In this document: piece after piece, positions 38,740 through 50,100 of the stretch
Layout: each line of letters opens with the position of its first letter
Numbering within the stretch: position 1 is the stretch's first letter
Source of the DNA: Melanocharis versteri
Lineage: Eukaryota > Chordata > Aves > Passeriformes > Melanocharitidae
Reading direction: 5' to 3'
Assembly: GCA_013397845.1 (NCBI GenBank)
Contig: VZTG01006785.1
Span: 124,001 to 188,000 of the forward strand
DNA length: 64,000 nucleotides
Notes under the pieces: model-generated
Database searches by the model: none
The model's input: the letters and a program-made list of their open reading frames with translations, nothing else
What the model was told of the DNA's origin: nothing
Made by a program: the position numbers and the translations under genes

Positions 38740-39110
38740 CTATTGTTATTTCAGATTTCCAGGTTTACCCTTTCACCTAATATTAATTTAATGTGGGTTT
38801 CAGCATATATATATATCACTGCTGGGAAGTGCTCCATGGCTTATTTAAGCACTTTGTGTAACCATTATACTTCATCATTGGGGATGCAATAAAGATCGGT
38901 TGATATATTCAGCAGCGGAATTACTCATTTGTGAGCTATTTGTTTCAAAGAGCCTCAGCCAGTCAAATTGCAAATATATGAGGTTTAGAGATCAGAGCAA
39001 ACCACTGTAACATATGCTTTTTGAAGCTTATTGCAGTTTTTGCTAAGTAATCATTTAGATAGTATCAGGTGTACTTTGACGAGGGTGCATTGGCTTCTGC
39101 CTAGGAAAAA
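38740..39110. other. Candidate conserved non-coding stretch
   Basis: No repeat or coding signal is visible here. The AT-rich text has homeodomain-type cores (ctaatattaatttaatg near 38778, taatcattt near 39047) and the sequence looks high in complexity apart from a short TA run at 38806-38816. It was picked by texture alone. Conservation cannot be judged from one sequence. Confidence 0.2.
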
Positions 39111-39957
39111 GAAGACATCAGCAGTAAAATGGTTCTACTGACAGTAACTGTACAGTGCAGCAGCATTCATAACTGCAAAATCATTTTTTATCTACATCAC
39201 GTAGAAGCAATGCAGTCAAAACGCAGTCAAGGCTACAGTAGCTTCTTTTCTGTTTAAAAACAAATTGGAAGGAAGTCCCTGGTGGTCTGTTCTTGTTGCT
39301 GGGAATGTCTTTCACTAGTACTGAGGACACACCTGCTGGGTATATTCACCCCTCACCTTCTATACTGCCTCTAAAAACGAAAGTGCTGTCTCATCAGTTG
39401 TGCTGATGGCACGAAGCAACACTGAGAAGTGGATCAGGGAACTGATACAGCTTTAATGAACTGCAGAGGAAAAAGTTCCCTGATTCACCTCACAGTGTAG
39501 CCACAAAAGTAGCTTCTGTGGTACATGTTGAACAGCAAAGCAGAACACCATACAGGAACATGGGCACATGGGAAAGAACAAAAAAAGTATGCTTCTCATC
39601 CCAACACTGTGAGAAACAAGGCTCTGGGAAAGAGTGGTAAAGAACAGTCCAAACCCACCAAAACCCTTCAAATGAAGAAAAGTCTTAACTGCTCTCTCTG
39701 GACCTGCAGTCAAAAGAGAGAGCATCTGCCAGATGGATACACTGGTATCCCACATTGCTAGCTTCCAAAATCTCCCGCAGCACTTGCTAGGTTTGTTAGT
39801 AAAGCCCAGGACCTCTCACATAACTGAAAATCTATAGAAAACACATAATAAAATCCAGGTTTTAAAATTATGCCATAACATAAAAATTTTACTGGTGACT
39901 AAAGTGTGTGTTAGCATAGACAACTGAAAGTAAGGATGAAATATTTTTGCTCTCTGA

Positions 39958-39986
39958 ACATATATATACATATACACACATACTCC
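39958..39986. repeat. TA/CA microsatellite
   Basis: A short alternating tract, acatatatatacatatacac acacatac, with no other features. Confidence 0.75.
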
Positions 39987-40544
39987 ACCCACTCTAAACA
40001 AATTCCAGCCGCGACAGTTGTGTGCAAAGCAGAAAACTCCTTAACATCCAAAAAAACCAGCTCAAATCAGCTATTTTGCTTTGAGTCACTACCAGCTAAA
40101 TCTAAACTAAATGTGCTGTTGGGATGAAACAAGTTAACAGAGGTCAACATGAGCGTTTTCAACTATTCTAAGACTAAGAAAATAACATAGAAATACTTAA
40201 AGTATTTTCAAGGAACATAGGTGAAAGAGAGGAAGAGTGAGGCATTTTTGTTTTGAATATCATAGGGTTCTCTGTACATCCAACTATTATCAAGGCGGCT
40301 GCTAAATGGATGAAATGGATTTACTTTGCCCTTTGGTACTTCAGCAGACAACAGATGGAGATAGTACATAAGATAAATATCACTAACTAATCTAGGCAGA
40401 AAGGGCTATTGACATTTTTTATTTATTCATTATATTTACTTAGAAAAGTACAAGCAGAAAGGAATTAAACTATTGCTGATTTGTTCAGGTTCAATGGGAG
40501 GCTATCAGTGAGACTAGACTGCGGCGGGTGGGTGGAGGGATGGA

Positions 40545-40770
40545 AACAGGGTATACAAGGAAATCTGCATCATTGGTATTAGCTCAGAGGGCAGCAGCCA
40601 GATTTTTGGGAACCACATCCCCTGTCAGTGCTTATTCTCACCACGAGTTTCAGTAATATGCTCTCAGGCACATGGTGTGATTCTTGGGCGGCCCTGTGCA
40701 GGGCCAGGAGCTGGACTTTGATGATCCTTGCGGGTCCCTTCCAGCTCAGGATATTCTGTGACTCTGTGAA
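40545..40770 (+). repeat. CR1 LINE 3' end
   Basis: Sense CR1 of a different subfamily: cacatggtgtgattcttggg, cggccctgtgcagggccagg, agctggactttgatgatcct and gggtcccttccagctcagga, ending in attctgtgactctgtg, two tail octamers. The left part (before about 40650) is less certain. Confidence 0.85.
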
Positions 40771-41504
40771 TATCACATCAGCACAGCCTTAGTCATGGGC
40801 CTGGGTTCTGACACACTAAGTGTTTCACAAATCCAGAAGCAAAACTTGAAGTCCCCCATGCTCATCTCAAAACTGATGATAATACTTTAAAGACTTGCTT
40901 TGATGGCTTGTGCTCATAATTTTTGTGGTCCCTCATACTTGTTGATCTTTCAAAAGGAGATCAAGAGTAGACAGTACAAAACAGTACAAAAACCAGGAGA
41001 AGTTTCTGATTATCTAGAAAAAGACTTCTGCATCAGTCTCAACAGTTTTTTGCCTTAAATCTACAATCTTTTCCTGTGTCTTTCTTCCCTTTTCATCCCA
41101 TTCCCCCAAATCTACTTAAACTTAACTTTAAACCAGACTTTTTCATATTGCCCCCAATGCTCAAAATACAGCACATCTCTCTTCTATGTTCCTTTCACTT
41201 TGTCTTGTATCAGTGTATCAGTGCTTTAGGTTTTTTTGTATTCAGTCACATGTGACTGTCCATCCTGTTTCCTCATCCTGAGCCCCTATTTTCTTCTTTC
41301 CTTACTGTATTTTTAGCCAATTTTCTTTAGTTGAGAATGGGAATTCAAGTGCTGTTTACTCTCCAGAATTTTGCTTGTTCACTTTTTCTACCTGAGTATT
41401 GATCAGTAAAACTGGCTTAGAAAAAAGATTTTGCAAATTAAGTTTGTGGCTTGTCAGATTAAACTCTTCTTGCTTATAACAGTCATTTTGAAAGTTTCCA
41501 CTGC

Positions 41505-41705
41505 TTTAGCCCTGCAAGGTGCTGATCACTCTCAGTCGGATCCCAGGAAATGTGGAGATCTCTGACCTGAAGCTATTTAGGCATTTGGGTTATGCTTGAC
41601 TGAGCATAGGAACTATCCCATTGATTTAAATGGGACTGGTCCAAGTTTAAAGCTCAGCATGTGCTTCAGTACTTCGCCTGGCTGGGGCCAGAGGGCTCGG
41701 GTTCC
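41505..41705. repeat. Ancient amniote interspersed repeat
   Basis: The words tgcaaggtgctgatcactct, tatcccattgatttaaatgg, gactggtccaagtttaaagc and tcagcatgtgcttcagtact match an old amniote repeat with 'cattgacttcaatgggac' and 'aagcatgtgcttaagt' cores. It is diverged but longer than the other fragments here. Confidence 0.6.
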
Positions 41706-43782
41706 CAGAGCTTCAATACCAGCAGTACCTACAAATGATACAAGATAGAACATCCTGATGAGAAGACTTGATGATCAAGTGATTTCTAACCCAATCGTGC
41801 AGCTTAGTGCAGCATCTCTGCAATGGAGAAGGTATTTTTGCTTGCTTTCCATGCGTGTCCAACACTAAAAAAGGAGTTTCACGGTGTTCTGCAGAGCACA
41901 CAGACAAATCTGAGATGATATACAGCACTGTAAGGTTTTATTGACGTTCGTTTAAGATGATCTACGTAAGTCACTCATAGAAATTCAACCTTCCCAAAGT
42001 CATGCCAGTAAAATGTTTATGCTACGACGTCATCAATCTATTCTCTATTGCACCTCCACATTCAGACACACACATTATGTATCTTCAATTACATTAAAAC
42101 TAATTAGACAATAAGTCACAGTTCAAGCTATACCCTATTTGTTCAAACATCCAAGTTAAATTTACATACTAATGGTCGCATACTTGGCTAAAATAGATGT
42201 ACTATTAGAAAATAAACATAACAAATGAATAATCATTTTAGCATGGACTTACCTAATCTTCATGAAAAATATCTGAAAATGCAGCAACCAGTGAATCTAT
42301 TTAATTTTTATTTGAAAATAACACTAATCACAGACTAAGGAGATAAATATAAATTATATGGAGTAGCATACTAATGATGGATCAGACAGACCCACCCTGT
42401 GCAGTGAAGGCAGTAAGATCAAACTGGTTGAAATGGATGGCACATACTCTAGATGCTCTCCTACTCAAGCATGGAATAAAGGATATAGACTAGGACGGTT
42501 TAATTTGCTGAAGTTTCCCCTTACACTTGACAGTGCATTTTATTTTCAGCATCTTCTAAAGCTTCAGGACAAGCTCTGTGTCTCCCAGCAACAATCAGGC
42601 TCGTGCACAGGAAAGATGCACAGGGATGATGGCACTCCCTGAAAACTGAAAAGTGCACAGTTAGGTAGAAAAGCTGGACTGCGTGATGGTGTGAACAAGA
42701 GGGCTCACACACAGCAAACAGTGCAAACTGGGCTGCTGTGTAAATCCTTTGTCATTAGAACAGGAGCTTAATTCCTACGGCACACTGAGCAAAGGCAAAT
42801 GGGAGCAAGCAGGCCCAGCCTTTGCTATCTTGCACAGGAGGAAGAGGAGCCTGCTTTGATTTCCTTTGCAGTATAATGAATCGCTCCTTTCCACACAACT
42901 ACATCTTTTTGATTATGTGCTTTTCCTCATCTCTGCTATCCTCGACTGTTCACTTTTCAAAGCGGAAAGAGTGTCCTGGATTAGGGCCACATACACCATG
43001 TCTGGCTACAGCTGTGCAGGAGGTGAATAGTGTCAATTCAAGTTGTTTGTCAAGTCTCCTCACCCCACTGCCAAAGGCTACTATCTCCTCAGGTCTCCCA
43101 GCAGAGCTGCTCCAGGAGCTTTGTCTACTCTGGTGCCATTAAAATGATCCTGGTTAGAAAGTCTATTATTTTTAGTATTGAAGCTACCAGGTTATTACGA
43201 AGGAATTGAATTTTGAGGGACTGAGTGTGCCAGCAGACACTAGGAAGGAGCAGCCCCTGGAGATGATGGAAGGGGGTGGTAAAAAATAGACAGTGCTAGG
43301 CTTATTGCAGATATTGCAGAATATTACAGATAATGCAGAAATGAGGAAATGAAGAAGATAGCAATTTCCATAATCTCACAGAGTGAGTCTGTAGTTTTGC
43401 TAGAAATCTGATCCAGATTCCCCCTGTACCAGTGCCAGAACAGCCATAAACATGCTTCTGCTTGACCTCAGTGAGGCCACAAGTCTCATCGGCAATCAAA
43501 ATTAATTACTATTTAAAAGAACAGGAGCCAGCGACACTGGCAGCATCAAATGAAAGTGACTTTGTGAAGGGAGAACACATCAGGAGTCACTCGACACGAT
43601 GTGCCACTTGCTCGCCATGGCAGCAAAATGATGGAGGCTCCAGGATCTCTCCTGCTGACAGAGACCTTTCTTCTTAATCAACACCTCTGGGCACAGCACA
43701 CTACATCTGCACTGTGAGTGCCTTCCTTCTCTAAATGTCATTTCATTTTTGTACCTTTCCTTGAGAATTGTCAGCCCATGGA

Positions 43783-43798
43783 TTTTTTTTTTTTTTTT
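43783..43798. repeat. Poly(T) tract
   Basis: Sixteen consecutive T on the plus strand. No adjoining SINE or retrogene body was recognised on either side. Confidence 0.9.
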
Positions 43799-45123
43799 GG
43801 TAAGAACGCTGGCTCAGCATAAACCAGAAAGCGATTACATGAAACTGTGCTCAGAGCCCTGACAAACAGAGATGTAACACAGCGGACTAGATTGGAACCG
43901 AGCCATTTGTTTTATTACATTGTGCCTTGCAGGTTCCAAGTCCTTCCTGCCCTGTCCATCCTCAGCCTTTTATTTCACAGCCTGAGCAGAAGCCCTACGC
44001 AAACAACTGTAGGCAAGTTACCAGATCCTGATCCCCACACTGCTGTGACTTGTGTCAAATTATAGCTGGAGTGATTTGCTAATCCAAATCCAGGCAATAA
44101 TCTGATCTGTGGGGAGAAGCACTCTAACACTGCTGTGCTGAGTGGCCACAGTGGTAACAAGCACTGTCAGCTTTTCCCAGCAGCTTTCTGACCTACTGAA
44201 GCCTGCACACATGTACTGAGCAACTGATGACACAGGGAAAAGTCTGACACATTCAGGCTGTTAAAAGGCACAAGACATATACTCTAAGTCCCAAGAAAAT
44301 GCTCCAATTAAATTCAGTTTTTGAGCAAGAGTATATTTAGCCCAGCTAAAGGTTACTGCTCTGCAGTGTGGACTTCATGTATTTGAAGAACATTTTAATG
44401 AACAGAAAGAAAAATATTTGTGTTGGTGGATCATATTCAGATTATAAGAAAGGATTTGGGGGAGTATCCAAAGGTTGAGAGGTCTCTCTCAGTTAAGCAC
44501 ACAAAGTATGGACATTTACCCGGACCTTTCGAACAGGATTCAATTTCTGTCGTGAAAGGCTCTCAAAACGCTTGGTCTGTCTTTGTTCAGTTCAGTCAGG
44601 CTGAAAAGTACTGCATGGCCTTGCATGCAGAAAATCTGACACTTTTAAAATATCCATTGAGATTTCTTACAACATCAACACTGGAAGACAGGCTAAAAGT
44701 TTTCTTTCAAATATCATATGAATAAACCATGTGGTTCATTAATTATGACTCTCTAGAAAGTAGACAGGAACAGAAGGTCTGCTAACTTGGTTTTACAGCA
44801 TACCTGAAAAATAACATAAAACAGAGGAAAAAAATGGAGATCTTATGGTAGGAGCAAAGAGTACTTCATAGTATTTTCATTTGAAGGGTGATTAACCCTT
44901 TAAAAAGCAATGCCAGTATGTACTAGAAGTATGTACAGCACAGAGCTTGACAAAGCTCAATGTAAGATACCAGATGAAAGCTGAGTACAGACTTCCTTGC
45001 AAACAAAAACCTAAGCTTGCCTCTAGTCTCCTATATTAAGATACAGGATTGAAAAATGTAAACTAAGAGCTGGGGAGAATTACCAAAACTGAAGATGAAA
45101 CATCCAAGTTGAGTAGGTGTATG

Positions 45124-45210
45124 AATGTATGTATTAAAAGGGAAAGGGGGAAAAATGAAAAAAGGAAAAAAAAGAATAAAAATAAAATAAAAAAGAAATC
45201 ATAATTAAAA
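45124..45210. repeat. A-rich low-complexity tract
   Basis: Purine-dominated sequence of AAAAG/AAAT units (gaaaaaaggaaaaaaaagaa, aaaaataaaataaaaaagaa). It is a low-complexity region and not a gene. Confidence 0.85.
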
Positions 45211-45832
45211 AGTCCCTAAGCAGTTCTTGATACCAAAGAAAATATCTGTTTCTAAAACATTTGCTATACCCTTTCTTTAGAAGAGAGAAAGAACCAAACT
45301 AAGGCTGCCAAACAGCACCAATTAAAAATAAAATCACTCAGAGCTTCCTAGAAACCATGTACTTTCCTCTCAGTTTATCCACGGTAATCTGTGCCCATGA
45401 CGTCTTTAGACTGCTCCAGTACACCTGACTTACCTAAAACTGAACATGAAAACTACATGCAACTTAGAGAAGCCAGACACCCAGCCCTCTCTCTGACTCA
45501 CCTTCAACATCAGTCCATAGCATTCCAACAATCTGGGCCTTTCCCCAAAAGCCCAATCTACTGCTAATATCAGCTTGAAGCTTGGATCCACAATTTTGAA
45601 GCAAGCAAGAAATCTCATCTTAGCCCAATCCAGATTGCAATCTATACCAAATCCAGTCAGAAAGATAGGGACTGAAAAGGAGACTTGAGCATTTCTTATT
45701 GGAAAGAACAACAAACATTCTGTAAGAGACCAAGGAAACCTACAAGCAGACACACCTTCAGGAACAGTGGCTAAAACCTGTCTTTCTGTAAGGTAACTAA
45801 TTACAAGCTGAATCCACTAATTCCAGTTACCA

Positions 45833-45913
45833 CCAAACAAATAAACAAACAAACCCAACCAACCAACCAACAAAAATCCCCAAACCCCTACCCAAACCAA
45901 AAAACCCAAAACT
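45833..45913. repeat. (AAAC)n/(AACC)n tract
   Basis: The tract runs from (aaac)n (aaataaacaaacaaac) into (aacc)n (ccaaccaaccaaccaac) and then C/A-rich text without any G. The minus-strand open frame through it (45827-46027) is repetitive Gly/Phe/Val and is an artefact. Confidence 0.85.
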
Positions 45914-46600
45914 ATCCCCCAAACTTATCTCAAACACTATTTTGACTCTACCAAAGATGTGAGAATTGCCATGAATTAAAAACAAATGGATGGATGCTGC
46001 TACTGATTTGATGTGGAGACTACTCAAATATCATCTATCACTGTTGATTTCCCCTTTTATAATTACAATTCTTAAAAAAACATAACCAAGCTGTACACGA
46101 AGAAACCAAACAAAATGGTAAAAGGCAGCTGCAAAAAGTATTTTACTGTTTTAGCACTTCAGAATTCATCAAGCATTTGTGTCAGCTCAACTTCCCCAAA
46201 GACCAGCTGACACTATCTGACTTGAACCTTCCCATGCTCCTGCTGAAGAGGACTGTGGAAGTAGCATTTCCGCTCGATCCAGTTATGCCTGATTGCTTTG
46301 CAAGTACAAAAAGCAAGACGAGGTTGCTAACTACAAAAATCACCTCAGCAGGGGAGTTACAAAACAAATATAAGCCGAGCCCACACTCTCCCCTGCAATA
46401 GCCAGGAGAAAAGAGCTGACATTGAAGATGGCAAGGCACATCCACAAAGCATTTTGCCAAAGGTTAACACTGCAACTCGTATTGACATCCATGATTGTAG
46501 AGTGAAAACAATGGGAAAAATTGAGGATGTGTTATGATCTTTGAATGCTTTGCATCAAACACATATTTATAATGAAACAGAATTACAGACACAACTCAAG

Positions 46601-46632
46601 GACATAACCAAACCATGACATAACCAAACCAC
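46601..46632. repeat. 16-bp tandem duplication
   Basis: The unit gacataaccaaacca(t/c) occurs twice in a row with one difference, probably a slippage duplication. Confidence 0.75.
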
Positions 46633-46667
46633 AGGCCTAAATCAATCCCTATTCTGGATATATTTAA

Positions 46668-46712
46668 AAGTTAAATATGTGCTTAAGCATTACTCAGAAC
46701 AGGGATGTTGAC
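46668..46712. repeat. Ancient amniote repeat fragment
   Basis: The words aaaagttaaatatgtgctta and agcattactcagaacaggga resemble the 'aagttaagcatgtgcttaag' part of the same old family as 41505-41705. It is a short remnant. Confidence 0.4.
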
Positions 46713-46814
46713 TGGGTATCAGCAGGAACTCACAACATTATCTAGTTGAAAAAACTGTTATTCCAAAAGCTGGATTTTATTGCAGTACATCAGAGAATCA
46801 TGACAGCTGTAAAG

Positions 46815-46856
46815 CTGTTGCTTTAAAACCTAAGCTTTTAGGTTTTAAAGCAACAG
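46815..46856. repeat. Perfect 19-bp inverted repeat
   Basis: The arms 46815-46833 and 46838-46856 are exact reverse complements (left arm ctgttgctttaaaacctaa) around a 4-nt spacer gctt. Pairing does not extend past the arms. The hairpin lies 75 nt inside the intron from the FARS2 5' splice site at 46931. It is too short for a typical pre-miRNA. It may be a chance cruciform, a tiny MITE remnant or an RNA structure near the donor. Confidence 0.85.
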
Positions 46857-46925
46857 AATTTTAATTGTGTGATATTCATTAGGGATACACATACTTCATA
46901 GTAAATTATTATCGTATATATGTTA

Positions 46926-46931
46926 TTTTAC
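46926..46931 (-). other. FARS2: FARS2 5' splice site (donor)
   Basis: On the minus strand the exon ends ...ttccag and the intron begins gtaaaa, with GT at 46931-46930. Reading on past it gives only Val-Lys and then a stop, so the exon ends here. Confidence 0.9.
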
Positions 46932-47092
46932 CTGGAACTTTATTTTGTGCCAAATGTGAGGCCCAATAAATTGTTTCAAGAAGCGTTCATCTTCACTCCA
47001 GAACAGTCGGATGTCAGGGATATCGTACAGGATCATGGCCAGCCTCTCCAAACCCAAGCCAAATGCCCAGCCAATTTTATCCTGAGCACCAG
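46932..47092 (-). CDS. FARS2: FARS2 internal exon, catalytic-domain motif 3
   Basis: This internal exon of mitochondrial phenylalanyl-tRNA synthetase charges mt-tRNA-Phe in the matrix as a monomeric class II enzyme. It is 161 nt: two bases finishing a split Ala codon, then 53 codons. The peptide contains GWAFGLGLERLAMILYDIPD, the class II motif 3 with its conserved Arg in GLERL, followed by IRLFWSEDERFLKQF. This is near-identical to vertebrate FARS2 and corresponds to about residues 302-355 of the 451-residue human protein (my recollection). The acceptor is tattgcag before 47092 and the donor is gtaaaa after 46932. The exon ends on a whole codon (KFQ), so it joins in phase 0 to the exon at 28248-28399. 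The last dozen residues (GPHIWHKIKFQ), in the linker before the anticodon-binding domain, differ most from human. Identity is very secure; the exon number is not claimed. Confidence 0.97.
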
Positions 47093-47120
47093 CTGCAATA
47101 CACAAACAAACAAGATAAAA
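47093..47120 (-). other. FARS2: FARS2 3' splice site (acceptor)
   Basis: On the minus strand a T/G-rich tract ends in tgtgtattgcag immediately before the motif 3 exon. The AG is at 47094-47093. The phase is fixed by the Ala codon whose first base must come from the preceding exon. Confidence 0.9.
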
Positions 47121-50100
47121 ATTCAAGAGCTTAGGTTCACAACATGGAAAATTACTGATAAAATGTTCACCTATTTTTTAAGAGGAAAAAAAGAAAAAGG
47201 TGAAATGGCAAACCAGAAAATCTTACAAGTAACTGCCAGATGAATGATCTAAGGGCTACAGGACAGACCCTACTTAAATCAAAAACTGCAGCAAAACTGA
47301 GTACATCACTGAGCCCAGGAACCAAAAGTGGCAATAAAAGAAAGCCACAGCCTTGACAACTTGTGTCCAAAGCTTCAGACAGGCTTGAGAAATGCTGCAT
47401 AATGCTGTACATCACTACCCTTTACTATGCTTAGAGCTGAGCATTTCCTCACTTGACTCCACTGTGTTTTATAAGACATGTAAACATGAATTCCCTGTTC
47501 AGAGTATTTTCCTTGGTCTGACAGACCAAGTCAAGCCTATAGAGCATCAGCATCATCGCCAACATTTCAAAAGACCATAACTGCCTCTTTTGAGGCTTCT
47601 GGAAGAAACAGAGAATGGGATGTGAGGCACCGTTGCATTAGCATCACACCCCCAACCAGGGAACTCCTGAGCTGCTGTTCCTGGGAAAAGCCACTGCTCT
47701 CACATGAACAAGTCTCTTTTATGCAGCACTAAATATAAAAAGACAAGAATATTTAATAAAGAAAAGTTGTACAGATATTAATCATGCAACATTTCTGTCA
47801 GGAAAGTAAATATTCATACCTTTCTTCATTTACAGGGCAGGAGCACTGATTCATTAAACAGGGCTTTTTTCAACATAAGAAACTAAGTCTGTGTTTAGCC
47901 ATCATCCTACTGATTTTGAAATAAGCCGAGAGCCCAGGAGCCCTGGCAAAGGCTCAGAGCTTTTAAAAACTTAAACAAATGCCTAAACAAACACACATGC
48001 TGAAAGGATGTGTGCATGTGTAGCAGACTTGACTCCACACTATCAGCACTTGCAGGGTGCTCCTGAGTCACACAACATCACCGCACATCTCACAGCCATG
48101 TACCAGGGCCACAGCAGCCCCACTAGTATCAAATTGAACTAATTTTCGGAAACTTTGTGCTCAGCAGCTTCCCCACCTTCATGCAGGAGGCTGGAAGCAC
48201 AAGTCTACTTTCTGACCCTTCTCTCTGCTATCAGAAAGGAAACAGCTCCCGTCATTCAGGCACTGATGACAGACATCCTGAGTTGTCCTGTTGTGTTCAA
48301 TGCTGAGACTAAACAGGCCTGAGTTGTGTTCAAATAGAGGGAGGCATACCAAGCCTGGGAAAAGAGACACACTCATCACTTCAATTCCATTAATTTATTT
48401 GAACCTGCCTATTTTTCTGGAATAACAGGTCCTCCGCAGAACTTCTCTGTGTCTCACCTGCTGCGTCAGCAGTATTGCACTGCCACGAGAGTTAGGTCAA
48501 CTCGTAAGAGTTCTTCATAGAGGAGTCAGGATATTCTGCCTGTTCCTTCTCGTGTGCTCAAAGGCAAGATTTTGCACTTTCTGACACCTGAAAGCAGACA
48601 GTTTGTCAACTGAACTGTGGAAGTCCTAAGAAATGGAGGACAGGGTGTGAACTCGAAAGGTACCTCATGGCAGAGCTGCTCAAAACAGCGCTCAGACCAA
48701 CCAGCAGACTATGAGCTAACCTGACTCTGGAAACCTACAATCCACACTACATTACATGAAGAACTGCACAACTTGCTACTGTTGATTTTTAGAGAAAGCA
48801 GAGTGACTACAAAGAATGCATTGAAATTTGTGTTTGGGTGAGATTTTGAGCTTTGACTTTAGGCGTAAACCATAAACTGTTTCTCTTCCAAGCTGAAAGC
48901 ACTATTTCTCTCCATACACCAATATATTAAAGTAATTACATTTGTATGGCTGTGAAGAAGGGAAGGTGATTCATTGCAACCATGTTGCTTCTTCAAACTT
49001 CCAGCTTGCCTGTCGTAGATCGGCAACTCCTGCCTCAGCATCAGAACTCCATTTCAGAAGTGACAGATTTTCACATACATGTGGGCATTTCTGTAGACCA
49101 ACCCTCTCCTCCAGCGGTAAAGTAAAGCACCAGGAGCAATATCCATGAGGGTTCTGAATGGTCACTGCTTAATCTCAACAGAGGCATTAAACCTGAAACC
49201 TAAAGATGCCAGGTTAAGCATTAGTGTTAATTAACTCACAGATGCTCAGTAAAGTATACATGATGGGGGTGATGATCCTCCTTTCCCATATTAGTGATGA
49301 TTACTGATAGATCAGACAGGGAAAAAAAAAAGATATGACAGAAGATAAGAACAGGTGTATATTCTGACTAGCAGAGCTTTATATTTAAGACTTGGGCTTT
49401 TTTAATATTTTGATATGAGAATGGTTTTCATTGTAATACTTTTTTCCCTCACACTTTATACCTAATTGATTTGCTATGAACTTTAATTCCACAATGAATG
49501 TCTTGATTTTATATCAGCAACTTATTTTCTGTTCTGGTTTTCTTGCTTGGTTTGTTGGGTTTTTTTTCAGAAAGACTGGGACACATCACAGGTTTTATCA
49601 CTCTGTAGCAGACAAAGAAATTCTACTATCTGCCTAGCAGCTCAGAGCATTGTCATCTGAGCTATGATTAAACACCTATTCACCGAACTGAACTTGTCTT
49701 TCGGATGATCCTTGTACAATTATCAGCCTTCAAACCACAAACTTCTCAAATGTCCACAGTGAAAGCTGTATCAGTGAAGAACTACCTCTACTCAGACAAA
49801 ATAATTGAAAGAAAAAGGAAAATTCAGATTATTAAAGTTCCTCCTCAAATCAGCACTAGCAAATCTTGCACTCTGAATCTTCAGTTATTTTGTCTCCGAC
49901 CTCTTCTCCAACTTTCCATTTGTAAAGCTCCAAGTCAATGCAGCATTGACTTAAGGCATTTGAACAACTACCTTGGGGGACTCAACAATATTAATACATG
50001 CTTCTAAATATATTTCTGACTGGAAATGATCAAGTGACTTGGAAATTAAATGTGCCAGTAATCATCCTGTTGAGGGAGAGAGCAACCCATAGCTTTCCCA

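Larger units (their letters stand above)
28400..46931 (-). other. FARS2: FARS2 intron between motif 3 and FDX-ACB exons
   Basis: This intron is 18,532 bp, bounded by gtaaaa and ttttag on the minus strand, and joins two phase-0 ends. It carries an ERVL-type LTR piece, three CR1 3' ends, ancient repeat fragments, simple repeats and a perfect hairpin near the donor. The stretches 28400-30155, 30610-33850, 34060-36740, 36950-40540 and 41710-45120 have no gene or repeat that I can name. Confidence 0.93.

Noticed and set aside
44420..44725. 101-codon plus-strand open frame of even composition
   Set aside because: No recognisable domain, no convincing splice sites or promoter, and of a length expected by chance in a 64 kb window.
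45827..46027. Gly/Phe/Val-rich minus-strand frame
   Set aside because: Its C-terminal half is the translation of the (AAAC)n/(AACC)n simple repeat.
46815..46856. Hairpin as a microRNA precursor
   Set aside because: The stem is only 19 bp with a 4-nt loop and does not extend, below the usual size for a Dicer substrate.
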